A stretch of 64,000 nt of DNA from Pseudogymnoascus destructans. Its lineage: Eukaryota; Ascomycota; Leotiomycetes; Thelebolales; Thelebolaceae. The notes under the pieces were generated by a model that was not told the origin of the DNA, ran no database searches, and worked only from the letters and a program-made list of their open reading frames with translations. A program made the translations under genes and the position numbers. The stretch covers positions 806,001-870,000 of the forward strand of contig NW_020167536.1 in the NCBI RefSeq assembly GCF_001641265.1. Direction: 5' to 3'. Positions 33,838 through 43,922 of the stretch are shown here, piece by piece (within the stretch, counting starts at the first letter, position 1; each line of letters begins with the position of its first letter).

Positions 33838-34719
33838 GATGTCGATGGTGAAATGCCTCTAGCAGCTCTAGACAGCTAAGGTTTTCTACTGTTTCCCATG
33901 AATTGTCTGTAGGTTCATAACCTTTCCATTTTATCAAAAACTCTTCTTTGCATCCTACTAACCTTCTGTCTAGGATCATTTCAACTTCGTATTCAACAAT
34001 CTCATTCTCTAGTTGGAGTTCTGTATCAGTCACAACAAGGGTGTTTCCTCTTGCTAGTTCTAACAATGAGACATGGAAAACTAGGTGTAGTCTAGAGTTC
34101 TTAGGTAGCTTCAGTCTGTAGTTAACTAAGCTGACTTTGTTTAATATTTTGAATGGTCCTAATTTCTTAAAGTCCAACTTCATACTTGGTCATTTTGTTT
34201 TGATGTGTTTCTAGAGTAGATATACTTTATCCCCCTCCTTAAAGGCAGGTTCCATACTATGCTTCTTGTTTACATATGCGGCAGATCATTCATTTAAGAA
34301 TTGGATATCTGTTGCAAGTTGTTTGTGGAACGATTTGAGTTGTTCCATAGCGATCATAGCTTGTTCTGCTCTTGATTCATCTAGTTATGGTTGTCTATAT
34401 ATATGCCTCTAGCTAATAGCCGTAATTAGCAAAGAACAGTGAGACTTTTGTTGCTTCAGTCATCGCGCTGTTATATGCGAACTGTAAGATGGGTAATATC
34501 TAAACCTAATTGTCCTGTTAGTAGTTGACTAACAGGACACAATACCTACAGTATTGTTTAAGGGTTTGATTTAGTCTTTCTGTTTAGCCATGTGTTTAGG
34601 ATAGAAAGCTGTCAATAGCTTATGATTTGTTCCTAAAAGCACCATTAAAGATTTCTAAAATTTCAAAGTAAACAGTTTGTCTCTGTCTGAAATGATTTCT
34701 TCTAGTAATCCATAATTAG
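33827..34719 (-). mobile_element. Ty3/gypsy chromovirus relic: integrase C-terminus and chromodomain
   Basis: Open stretch 34183-33827 on the minus strand contains the GPY/F-like module (KKLGPFKILNKVS ... YRLKLP) and a chromodomain (VEMILDRRL ... FLIKWKGYEPTDNSWE). Upstream, to about 34719, integrase fragments can be read through several stop codons (for example AMIAMEQLKSFHKQLATD). Degenerate and truncated by an LTR fragment at 34720. Confidence 0.75.
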
Positions 34720-34871
34720 TGTTACGATGGTCACAGAGGTCATGATGCCAGTCAGGGTAAAGTAAGCTAGATTGAATCTAAAAAGAGAAGAAGAAGAAAA
34801 GTAGGAAGGTGAGGCTAATCCTCATAATATATAGCTTGCACGCTTAGCGGTTCCTTGTAACCTTGGTGGCT
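34720..34871 (-). repeat. Partial gypsy LTR
   Basis: Starts TGTTACGATGGTCAC and follows the LTR sequence of 35557-35777 for about 150 bp before diverging into the TTGCCTG repeat. Confidence 0.75.
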
Positions 34872-34878
34872 ACTATAG

Positions 34879-34915
34879 TTGCCTGTTGCCTGTTGCCTGT
34901 TGCCTGTTGCCTGTT
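34879..34915. repeat. TTGCCTG minisatellite (left part)
   Basis: Five tandem 7-bp units of TTGCCTG. The array continues at 35245-35268, on the other side of an inserted solo LTR. Confidence 0.85.
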
Positions 34916-35244
34916 TGTAAGGATGCCTTCTCATCTCTCACTCTAAGGAGCAGACTCTGAGTAGCTGCGGATCACGTGTGATCATTTGGGCAGGCTAACC
35001 GAGTCAGATGGGTTTCGGGTACTTGAGGGAAATGACTCACGAGGTTCCCCCTGGTCACGTGTGATCATTGGGGTGGGCTAACTGAGTCGGATGGGTTTCG
35101 GGTACTTAAGGGAATTGACTCACGGGGTTCCCCCTTCATCTTTTTTGTATCCTTCGTAGTAGACCTATAGGATAGCATCCATTTAGCCTCCGACTCGCAC
35201 TCTCATATGCTATTACTGTGAGCTGGGTGCCCTGTGTCCTTACA
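34916..35244. repeat. Solo LTR (329 bp) with 5-bp target duplication
   Basis: Begins TGTAAGGATG and ends TGTCCTTACA, so ends are TG...CA with inverted TGTAAGGA/TCCTTACA. It is flanked on both sides by CTGTT (34911-34915 and 35245-35249), a perfect 5-bp duplication inside the TTGCCTG array. It contains an internal 83-bp tandem duplication (34972-35054 and 35055-35136), each copy with a TCACGTGTGATCATT core. Confidence 0.85.
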
Positions 35245-35445
35245 CTGTTGCCTGTTGCCTGTTGCCTGAGCAGCAATTGTAACAGGTTCTAGGTTCTAGG
35301 TTCTGGTTTTTTTTTTTCTGGTTTCTTGTTTCTTTTCTGGTTTCTGGTTTCTTTTCTAGTTTCTAGGGTTTCTAAAGAAGGGAATTCAAATTTCAGTATC
35401 AAGGTTCACGCTTAGAGAGCAAAAGAAAGGTGAGATTCAATCTTA

Positions 35446-35556
35446 TGTTACGATGGTCATAGAGGTTATGATGCTAGTCTAGGTAAAGTAAGCTAGATTG
35501 AATCTAAGAGAGAAGAAGAAGAAAGAAAGGAAGGTGAGGCTACCCCTCATTATATA
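35446..35556 (-). repeat. Partial gypsy LTR
   Basis: Begins TGTTACGATGGTCATAG and runs about 111 bp, then is cut by the start of the complete LTR at 35557. Confidence 0.8.
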
Positions 35557-37732
35557 TGTTATGATGGTCACGGAGGTCATGGTGCCAGTCCAGGTAAAGT
35601 AAGCTAGATTGAATCTAAAGAGAAAAGAAGAAGAAGGAAGGAAGGTGAGGCTATTCCTTGTAATATACAGTTGTCGCTTAGCGGTTGTAGCCTTGGTGGC
35701 TAAGGCTGCACCCGTAATCCCCTTATACCTATAACAACCGTAATAACCGTAACAAGCTGTGAGCTGTAATCATAACACTACCCCCCCCCCTACTAAGATT
35801 GATCTCCTGATCAAGAGTAAGATCATTGTGGCTTCTGTGGGTATTTTCGGTGGAAAGCTTGTGTGAGTGCTTCTTCTGTAGGAGTTTAGAATCTAGGATT
35901 TCTTAAACTTCCCATTCAAGTTCATCTTCTATAATGATTGGCAGGGGTGGTTCATGGTGCTGGCCTTGTAAAGCATCATCTGAGTCAAGTCGTAAGAGGT
36001 TGCTATGAAACACAGGGTGTATCTTCATGCTTGGTGGTAGCTGGAGTCGGTATGCAACATTCCCAATTCGCTCAAGGATTTGAAAAGGACCAACTTGCTT
36101 ATGTCGAGTTTCTTTGAGGGTCGTTGGGTTTTGATATTCCGAGTAGAAAGCCAACTCGGTCTCCTATCTTATAACTTGGTACTGGCTTCCTGTTTTGATT
36201 TGCAAAGTGCTCCATTCAGGTTTGAGAGAGGGCGATCTGGTCTTGTAGGAATTCCCAAATATCTTTCATGTTTTGAGCTATGTCCTTATGTTCTTGAAGG
36301 GCAGTTTGGACTGTGTTATCCTCTATATCAAAGCTCATTCTCAGCTCGAAACCCTTGTTTGCAAAAAATGGGCTAACTTTTGTTGAGTCTGATGGAAGGG
36401 CATTTGCTGTGAATTCAGCCATGCAAAGATATTTAACCCAGTTGTCTTGGAGATAGTTGACATGAGCCCATAAATATTGCTCGAGTTTTGCATTGAACCT
36501 CTCAGTTTGCCCATCCGTTTCTGGGTGGAAGGCCGTAGACAATTTGATTGTAACTTTCCAAACTTTGCAGAGGATTTTCCACACTGCAGCCACAAACTGG
36601 GGCCCTCTGTCTGAGATGATTGAATTTGGTAAACCATGGTGTTTCCATACATGCTGGAGTAGTAACTTCGCTGTAGCTTCTGCTGTAGTGCCTTCTTGAC
36701 CTGCAAAGCATGGGATAAAATGGCGCTCTTTTGTAAGTCGGCATGCTACTACAAGGATAGAATTGTTTCCTTCACATAATGGTAATCCTGTAATAAAATT
36801 GAGTGATATGTCCTTCCATGGTTGGCTTCCAATTGGGATTGGTTGTAGGAGTCCATTATATGCGTCTCGGGTTGCTTTTGATCTCTCGCAAATATGGCAA
36901 TTCTTTACATATTGAGTGATAGTCTTGTCCATACGAGGCCAGTAGTACTGTCTCTTAATGATGCAAACCATTTTTCCAATTCCAGGGTGCCCCAGTGCTG
37001 GCTGGTCATGAACTTCTTGTAGGAGTTTAACTTGGAGGTGTAGTACTCCTTGGCCATCCTTCTGTGATAGAACTCCCGAGGATATATAGTCTGAGGTGTC
37101 TGCTTCCACATACGCTGTTTTGTCCCGGTCGAAGTGTTGTAACACGGGTGCTTCTGTAACAGTCTTCTTAATCAACTCAAAGGCTGCCTGGCAGGCTTGG
37201 TTCCATTCAAATATTTGACCTCTCTTTGTGAGATTTACCAGTGGCTTCATAATAGTAGAGTAGCTTCTTATAAACTGCCGGTAGAACACACAGAACCCAA
37301 TGAAGGCTTGTGTATCTCAGAGCCACCTTGGTGCTTTCCATTCAATTATAGTTTGGACTTTTGCAGGGTCCATTCTCATGCCGTAGATTCCAATGATAAG
37401 CCCTAGGAATTTTGTTTCTTGGACATAGAATTCGCATTTTGCAATGTCTGCTTGTAGTCCAGCTTCGTGGAGCTTCTGTAAAACCATTTGCATGTGCTGG
37501 GTATGCTCATTGCTGTTACAATGGTCATGGAGGTCATGGTGCCAGTCCAGGTAAAGTAAGCTAGATTGAATCTAAAGAGAGAAGAAGAAGAAGGAAGGAA
37601 GGTGAGGCTATTCCTTGTAATATACAGTTGTCGCTTAGCGGTTGTAGCCTTAGTGGCTAAGGCTGCACCCGTAATCCCCTATATACCGTAATAACCGTAA
37701 CAAGCTGTGAGCTGTGAGCTGTAGTCATAACA
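35557..37732 (-). mobile_element. Ty3/gypsy retrotransposon with both LTRs, internally deleted
   Basis: LTRs at 35557-35777 and 37514-37732 (about 220 bp, TGTTA...TAACA) bracket a coding region on the minus strand. A poly-C tract at 35780-35790 is the purine tract next to the 3' LTR. The internal part begins directly in mid reverse transcriptase (HEAGLQADIAKCEFYV), so gag, protease and most of RT are missing. The frame jumps at about 37037 from GVLSQKDGQGVLH to LQVKLLQEVHDQPALGHPG, losing all of RNase H. An HHCC zinc site and integrase follow (SDRGPQF, DGQTERF). The first catalytic Asp is Asn (LNFITGLP, near 36798). The chromodomain at the 3' end is truncated. Non-autonomous relic; no matching target duplication. 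Confidence 0.88.
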
Positions 37733-37933
37733 CTCAGAATGAATCACCTATGGATCCTAAGTGACAAGAAAGAGCAAACCTTAATCGACACACTTAGCGA
37801 CTTCATCAACCTCATATGGACTAGATTTAGTCTTACCGTCCTAACCCTACAAACAGATGATCAACAGGCACTCGGAAATTCATTTCATGCATTCGTATGA
37901 TCACTTGGTATCATTGTACGAAACTCCGCACCA
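37733..37933 (+). mobile_element. Ty1/copia integrase relic
   Basis: Frame reads FINLIWTRFSLTVLTLQTDD ... SLGIIVRNSAP, matching the copia integrase core around its second catalytic Asp (LQTDD in place of the usual RSDNG/TDNG) and the SAP(Y) motif. One in-frame TGA. The coding piece is cut at the codon after AP by element A, which uses that TA as its target. Confidence 0.65.
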
Positions 37934-37935
37934 TA

Positions 37936-40091
37936 ACGTAGGTCGTGGCCATACCGGGGCCATGGCCATACTGGGATGGTGAGGTAAGCGAGCACTTAAC
38001 TAACCCATCAAACCCATCAACCAACACACCAAACCTATCAATTACCCCATTATTATGGTACGCAAACGGAGTTTAAAAGCTCAAGAACGCGATATTCTAA
38101 TACTTGAAGCAGTAGCTGGAGTAAAATCTGGTTTATATAAAACTGCAAATGCTGCTGCAAAGGCCTTACACCTAAGGCCTGATACAGTTGTTAGCCGCAT
38201 TAAAGGGCGACATACCTCACATAAAGAAGCACATTTAAAACATCAATTACTCTCCCAAACCCAAGAAAAGACCCTTTTAAAATGGATCAAAAATCTTACT
38301 GCAAGTGGTTACGCTCCTAGCAATCGCATATTACGTGAGGTTGCAGAGGAAGTGCGGTCAAACAAGTGTCGGGTCTTCCAAACCCAGGTGAGCCAACCTA
38401 CAGAGTTAACCAGCTCAGTCAAGTCAACTACCAACCCATCAAACCTGCCATAGACTGGCAGACTCGGCTATTTCTAACTAGTGGCTTGGCAGACCCCATC
38501 AAACCAACCGGCTCAGCAGCAGTCCTGACCAACTCAGCAGTCCCGACCGACTCAGCAGTCCCGACCAACTCAGCAGACCCGACCAACTCAACAGACACAA
38601 ACTCAACAACCACAACTCCAACTACCTAAGTTACCACTTGGGCAAGATTGGGTGCCACGGTTCATTCAGAGGCATCCTAACTTACGTGTTAAGCTAGGAA
38701 GAAGGGTTGAGGCTCAAAGGATGAATGGGGTCACAAAGCAGGTGTTGAAGGCGTGGTTTGACGCATACAAGAGCCTCACAACAGAGCAAAAAATCGAAAA
38801 CTACAACACCTACAACATGGATGAGACTGGATTTTCAATTGGAACAATGCAATCTACACGAATTATAGTCGATTCTACACTTAGGACACGTTTTCAGGCA
38901 CATCCAGGAAGGCAGGAATGGGTCTCTGCTGTTGAGTGCATCTGCATGGATGGAACAACCACCGACCCCCTCATTATCTTCAAGGGACAGAATATACTAC
39001 AGAGCTGGATTCCAAAGGACGTTATAAGCAAATGGAACTTCTCTGCAAATACAAAAGGGTGGACAAGCAATCTTCATGGATTAGAGTGGCTAAAACGCGT
39101 TTTTGAGCCTTCTACAAGAGCAAAAGCAACACTTCCAAATGGACAACTACAACAAAGGCTCCTTATTTGTGATGGCCATGACAGCCATATAAGTGGGAGC
39201 TTCATATCACACTGCATACAGAATCGCATATCGCTCCTTATACTACCTCCACATACCTCACATATACTCCAACCACTTGATGTTGCAATTTTTGGACCTT
39301 TGAAAAGACACCTCACAACAGCCCTCTCACACCTTAATGAGGCGCAGCTCCTACGCATACAGAAAGCAGAATGGATGGATGCATACATACAAGCAAGAGC
39401 AGCTGCATTTTCAAATTCAAATATAGCTTCTGCTTGGAGAGGGAGTGGGCTACAGCCATTTCAACCGCAGACAGTTATCCGCGCAGCTACGCTTCCTACA
39501 ACAGATGCAGTAATAGTGCGGCCAAAGACTCCAACAGAGCATGACATTTTTGAGAAAGTATTTCTGAACAGCAGTCCACCTGATTTTTCAACACTTCACA
39601 AAGCAAATACAGTACTCTCTTCTACAATAAGTCGTGGCATTCTCAACACTCCTACAAAGCGATATATTCATAAGTTAGCAGATGAGACAGAGCGGCTCAA
39701 TACATGCCACATACTACAACAAAGGGAGACAGATAACTTGCGCTCAATTATTCAGAAGCGCAGAGTACAAAATAAGGGCAAGAGAGCAGTTTTGAAGGGT
39801 CAATTCCACATCACAACTGAGGAGTTGCAGTCGCAAGTAGCAGAAGCAGAAGCAGCAACAACAACTACATCACAAAAGTCGAAAATATCAACAACTCCAC
39901 AAGTTACAACATCTATAATTGATCTAATTGATGATGGGAGTGAGGAGGAGCTATTTGACAGTGATATAGATGAATTAGCATGGTAATGGTAGAACTATTT
40001 TCAATTATTTTGAAGCTGCTCATATTTTGAAGGGGTGGCTTACCCCACCATCCCGGTATGGCCATGGCCCCGGTATGGCCACGACCTACGT
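37936..40091 (+). mobile_element. Pogo-like element A (TIR motif family 1), 2156 bp
   Basis: Bounded by TA on both sides (37934-37935, 40092-40093). Each end begins ACGTAGGTCG followed by TGGCCATACCGGGGCCA and a second TGGCCATAC(C/T)GGG, a double motif at 17-bp period. Left flank is a copia integrase fragment and right flank is transposase gene B, so the two flanks do not belong to one original target. Confidence 0.93.
38055..39986 (+). pseudogene. Transposase of element A (DDE_1/CENP-B type), one nonsense codon
   Basis: Exon 1 is 38055-38387 and exon 2 is 38493-39986, with intron donor GTGAGC and an acceptor ending TTGGCAG. Exon 1 carries a psq-type helix-turn-helix (turn and recognition helix LRPDTVVSRIKG), then a CENP-B-like second helical domain shared by all copies. 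Exon 2 has a Gln/Pro/Thr-rich linker and the catalytic domain: YNMDETGFSIG, ICDGHDSHISG and ILQPLDVAIFG give the three Asp. The C-terminus is a coiled, Glu-rich tail ending DSDIDELAW. An in-frame TGA at 38526-38528, in the linker (TCC TGA CCA, elsewhere TCC CGA CCA), should stop translation; the rest is intact. Confidence 0.88.
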
Positions 40092-40093
40092 TA

Positions 40094-41763
40094 GTATGTG
40101 GCATGTATTGAGCCGCTCTGTCTCATCTGCTAACTTATGAATATATCGCTTTGTAGGAGTGTTGAGAATGCCACGACTTATTGTAGAAGAGAGTACTGTA
40201 TTTGCTTTGTGAAGTGTTGAAAAATCAGGTGGACTGCTGTTCAGAAATACTTTCTCAAAAATGTCATGCTCTGTTGGAGTCTTTGGCCGCACTATTACTG
40301 CATCTGTTGTAGGAAGCGTAGCTGCGCGGATAACTGTCTGCGGTTGAAATGGCTGTAGCCCACTCCCTCTCCAAGCAGAAGCTATATTTGAATTTGAAAA
40401 TGCAGCTGCTCTTGCTTGTATGTATGCATCCATCCATTCTGCTTTCTGTATGCGTAGGAGCTGCGCCTCATTAAGGTGTGAGAGGGCTGTTGTGAGGTGT
40501 CTTTTCAAAGGTCCAAAAATTGCAACATCAAGTGGTTGGAGTATATGTGAGGTATGTGGAGGTAGTATAAGGAGCGATATGCGATTCTGTATGCAGTGTG
40601 ATATGAAGCTCCCACTTATATGGCTGTCATGGCCATCACAAATAAGGAGCCTTTGTTGTAGTTGTCCATTTGGAAGTGTTGCTTTTGCTCTTGTAGAAGG
40701 CTCAAAAACGCGTTTTAGCCACTCTAATCCATGAAGATTGCTTGTCCACCCTTTTGTATTTGCAGAGAAGTTCCATTTGCTTATAACGTCCTTTGGAATC
40801 CAGCTCTGTAGTATATTCTGTCCCTTGAAGATAATGAGGGGGTCGGTGGTTGTTCCATCCATGCAGATGCACTCAACAGCAGAGACCCATTCCTGCCTTC
40901 CTGGATGTGCCTGAAAACGTGTCCTAAGTGTAGAATCGACTATAATTCGTGTAGATTGCATTGTTCCAATTGAAAATCCAGTCTCATCCATGTTGTAGGT
41001 GTTGTAGTTTTCGATTTTTTGCTCTGTTGTGAGGCTCTTGTATGCGTCAAACCACGCCTTCAACACCTGCTTTGTGACCCCATTCATCCTTTGAGCCTCA
41101 ACCCTTCTTCCTAGCTTAACACATAAGTTAGGATGTCTTTGAATGAACCGTGGCACCCAATCTTGCCCAAGGGGTAAGTTAGGAATGTGCTCTTGTTGAG
41201 TTTGGGTCTGTTGAGTTGGTTGGGTCTGCTGGGTCGGTCGGCTCTGCTGAGTTGGTCGGCTTTGCTGAGCTGGTCGAGTTTCCTGGGCCGATTGATTTGA
41301 TGGGGTCTGCCAAGCCACTAGTCAGCTTAGCCGAGTCCTGGCTCCTGAGACTCGGGAGTCGAGCTCAGTCAGGAGTAGAGGTTAGGAGCGGAGCTTAGAA
41401 GCCAAGTTGGTCAATTGACAACCACATCCACCAACTCACCTGGAAGACCCGGCACTTGTTTGAGCGCACTTCCTCTGCAACCTCTCTTAGAATCCGGTGA
41501 CTAGGAGCATAGCCACTACTTGTAAGCCCTTTAATCCACTTTAAAAGTGTCTTTTCCTGATTTTTTGATAGGAGCTGCTGCTGTTGGCGTGCCTCTGTTC
41601 GTGTTAGTGTACCACGGATGCGTCTCCGCACAGTATCAGGCCTTAGGTTCAAAGCAATGGCTGCAGCTTGATCAGATTTGTATTTTCTAGTTTTAATTCC
41701 TAGAACTGCTTCAGACAGTCGCAAATCAAGCTCTTGAGCCTGTTTATTCCTCCGTCTGACCAT
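40094..41763 (-). pseudogene. Transposase of element B, C-terminus missing
   Basis: Exon 1 is 41763-41440 and exon 2 starts at 41306, joined by a GT-AG intron (acceptor GGCTTGGCAG). The N-terminal helix-turn-helix differs strongly from element A (recognition helix LRPDTVRRRIRG, preceded by SDQAAAIALN), while from QLLSKNQEKTLLKWIK onward the protein is nearly identical to A. All three catalytic Asp are present. The frame is cut after the codons for ETERLNTCHI, where it meets the element A terminus. Confidence 0.87.
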
Positions 41764-41883
41764 TGTAGTAGTATGATAATTGTTGGGTGGTTGGATTTTG
41801 GTGAGGTGGCCGGGTCCTGTATTTTGGTGGGGTAGCCAGAATCGCCGCTTACGCCATGTCGCTGCTTACGCCACGACTTACGT
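40094..41883 (-). mobile_element. Pogo-like element B (TIR motif family 6), truncated
   Basis: The 5' end lies at 41883 on the minus strand: ACGTAAGTCG, then TGGCGTAAGCAGCGACA and a second TGGCGTAAGCGGCGA. It is followed by TA at 41884-41885 and then element D sequence. The 3' end is missing: at 40092-40093 the gene stops at a TA that directly meets the right end of element A. Confidence 0.88.
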
Positions 41884-41885
41884 TA

Positions 41886-43491
41886 CCTAAGTTACCACTT
41901 GGGCAAGATTGGGTGCCACGGTTCATTCAGAGGCATCCTAACTTATGCGTTAAGCTAGGAAGAAGGGTTGAGGCACAAAGGATGAATGGGGCCACAAAGC
42001 AGGTGTTGAAGGGGTGGTTTGACGCATACAAGAGCCTCACAACAGAGCAAAAAATCGAAAATCACAACACCTACAACATGGATGAGACTGGGTTTTCAAT
42101 TGGAACAATGCAATCTACACGAATTATAGTCGATTCTACACTTAGGACACGTTTTCAGGCACATCCAGGAAGGCAGGAATGGGTCTCTGCTGTTGAGTGC
42201 ATCTGCATGGATGGAACAACCACCGACCCCCTCATTATCTTCAAGGGACAGAATATACTACAGAGCTGGATTCCAAAGGACGTTATAAGCAAATGGAACT
42301 TCTCTGCAAATACAAAAGGGTGGACAAGCAATCTTCATGGATTAGAGTGGCTAAAACGCGTTTTTGAGCCCTCTACAAGAGCAAAAGCAACACTTCCAAA
42401 TGGACAACTACAACAGAGGCTCCTTATTTGCGACGGCCATGACAGCCATATAAGTGGGAGCTTCATATCACACTGCATACAGAATCGCATATCGCTACTT
42501 ATACTACCTCCACATACCTCTCATGTGTTACAGCCACTTGATGTTGCAATTTTTGGACCTTTGAAAAAACACCTCACAACAGCCCTCTCACACCTTAATG
42601 AGGCGCAGCTCCTACGCATAACGTAGGTCGTGGTCAGACCGGCTACATGGCCAGACCGGCTATTAGTATCATCACATACAAATTTGTATGTGGAGGTACT
42701 TATGCTTGCGAAAATTAGAACCTTAATAACTCCTTTAATAAAAAGGCTAGAGCATATTCCTTGTATATATAGGAACTTTAAATAGTCATCTACTATATCT
42801 AAAGACGCTAATAACACTAGTGTCTTTTTACATAAGTTACTAAAGGTTTTAACTTTTGCCATATAAATTTTTAGTATGGCAAATCTAAAATTGTTAATAA
42901 CTACCTAATAAGGCTAGCTTACATGCTAGCGTTTTTAATTATAACATATAAGTATATAAATTATCTAAGTTTAATAACATTAAGCTCTAGCAAGTCAATT
43001 AAAGTTATTATTACAAGTTTGAATTATATATCACGTGATGTGAATTTGCTTGTGAATTTACCTGTAAAATTGAAATAGCCGGTCTGGCCATGTAGCCGGT
43101 CTGACCACGACCTACGTTACAACAAAGAGAGACGGATAACTTGCGCAACATAATTCAGAAAAGAAGGGAGCAAAAGAAGGGTAAAAGAGCTGTTTTGAAG
43201 GGTCAATTCCACATCTCTACAGAAGAACTCCGGTCGCAAGTCGCAGAAGCAGAAGCAGCAACAGCAACAGCTTCACAGAGGCCTAGAACAACACCACGAC
43301 TTATAGAGGAAGCTACAATTGAGGAAATAGACAGAGAGGGTGAAGAAGAGCTATATGACAGCGATTTAGATGAATTAGCCTAGTAGTAATTGAACAATTT
43401 CAATTTTTTAAAGGTGGTAGTGGTTTGATGGGGTGGTTCCGACCCCACTACCCCCGTTACGCCATTACCCCCGTTACACCATGACCTACGT
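41886..43491 (+). mobile_element. Pogo-like element D (right end of TIR motif family 2), two fragments
   Basis: The left fragment, 41886-42618, encodes LPKLPLGQDWVPRFIQ through the three catalytic Asp to NEAQLLRI. The right fragment, 43120-43491, encodes the C-terminal tail (DNLRNIIQKRREQKKG ... DSDLDELA) and the right TIR (read inward: ACGTAGGTCA, TGGTGTAACGGGGGTAA, TGGCGTAACGGGGG). MITE E lies between. About 0.35 kb of the gene between the two fragments, and everything 5' of CCTAAGTTACC, are missing. All breaks are at TA. No start or DNA-binding domain remains. Confidence 0.87.
42621..43117. mobile_element. MITE E (TIR motif family 4), 497 bp
   Basis: Flanked by TA (42619-42620, 43118-43119). 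Both ends read ACGTAGGTCG, then TGGTCAGACCGGCTACA and TGGCCAGACCGGCTA. The interior is AT-rich and non-coding, and near the left end contains ACATACAAATTTGTATGT and a CCTTAATAACTCCT stretch shared with other miniature elements here. Confidence 0.9.
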
Positions 43492-43493
43492 TA

Positions 43494-43861
43494 GTTAGGC
43501 TTAGCTGTTCAATATTTAGGTTCTATATATAGGCCTTTACCTAATATGAAAAGGCTAGTATTGCTAGTGTCATTATTATGGTTCTATTAATAGGAGAAGA
43601 TTGGTCATACAAATATTTGTATGAGGAAAACTTGACCCTTAAATTGGCATTGCAAAAAGACACTAGTAATACAAGTGTTTTTATATTAGGTAAAGGCCTA
43701 TATATAGAACCTAAATAAGCCTAACTTAACAATTTTTATCCATAGAGCTATTTAAGTTTTTAGTTTCACAAGTGTAAGTACCTTTGCATACAAATTTATA
43801 TGTAAGGGTACTTATCGCTGCTTACGCCAGATCGCCGCTTACGCCACCCACGACTTTATGT
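43494..43861. mobile_element. Truncated MITE K (right end of TIR motif family 6)
   Basis: The right end near 43861 reads inward as CCACGACTT-type outer sequence (slightly damaged), then TGGCGTAAGCGGCGATC and TGGCGTAAGCAGCGA. The interior holds an inverted repeat (43494-43580 against 43660-43735, core GGTTCTATATATAGGCCTTT). The left TIR is missing; the sequence begins directly after the right end of D. Confidence 0.75.
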
Positions 43862-43922
43862 TATTCATATCGAATTGTTAAGGGGCATCTGCCAAGCCAA
43901 GCTGACCATTTCGTCAGGGGCT

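Noticed and set aside
35557..37732. Active gypsy element because both LTRs are present
   Set aside because: Gag, protease, most of RT and all of RNase H are absent, the integrase Asp is changed, and the flanks show no duplication.
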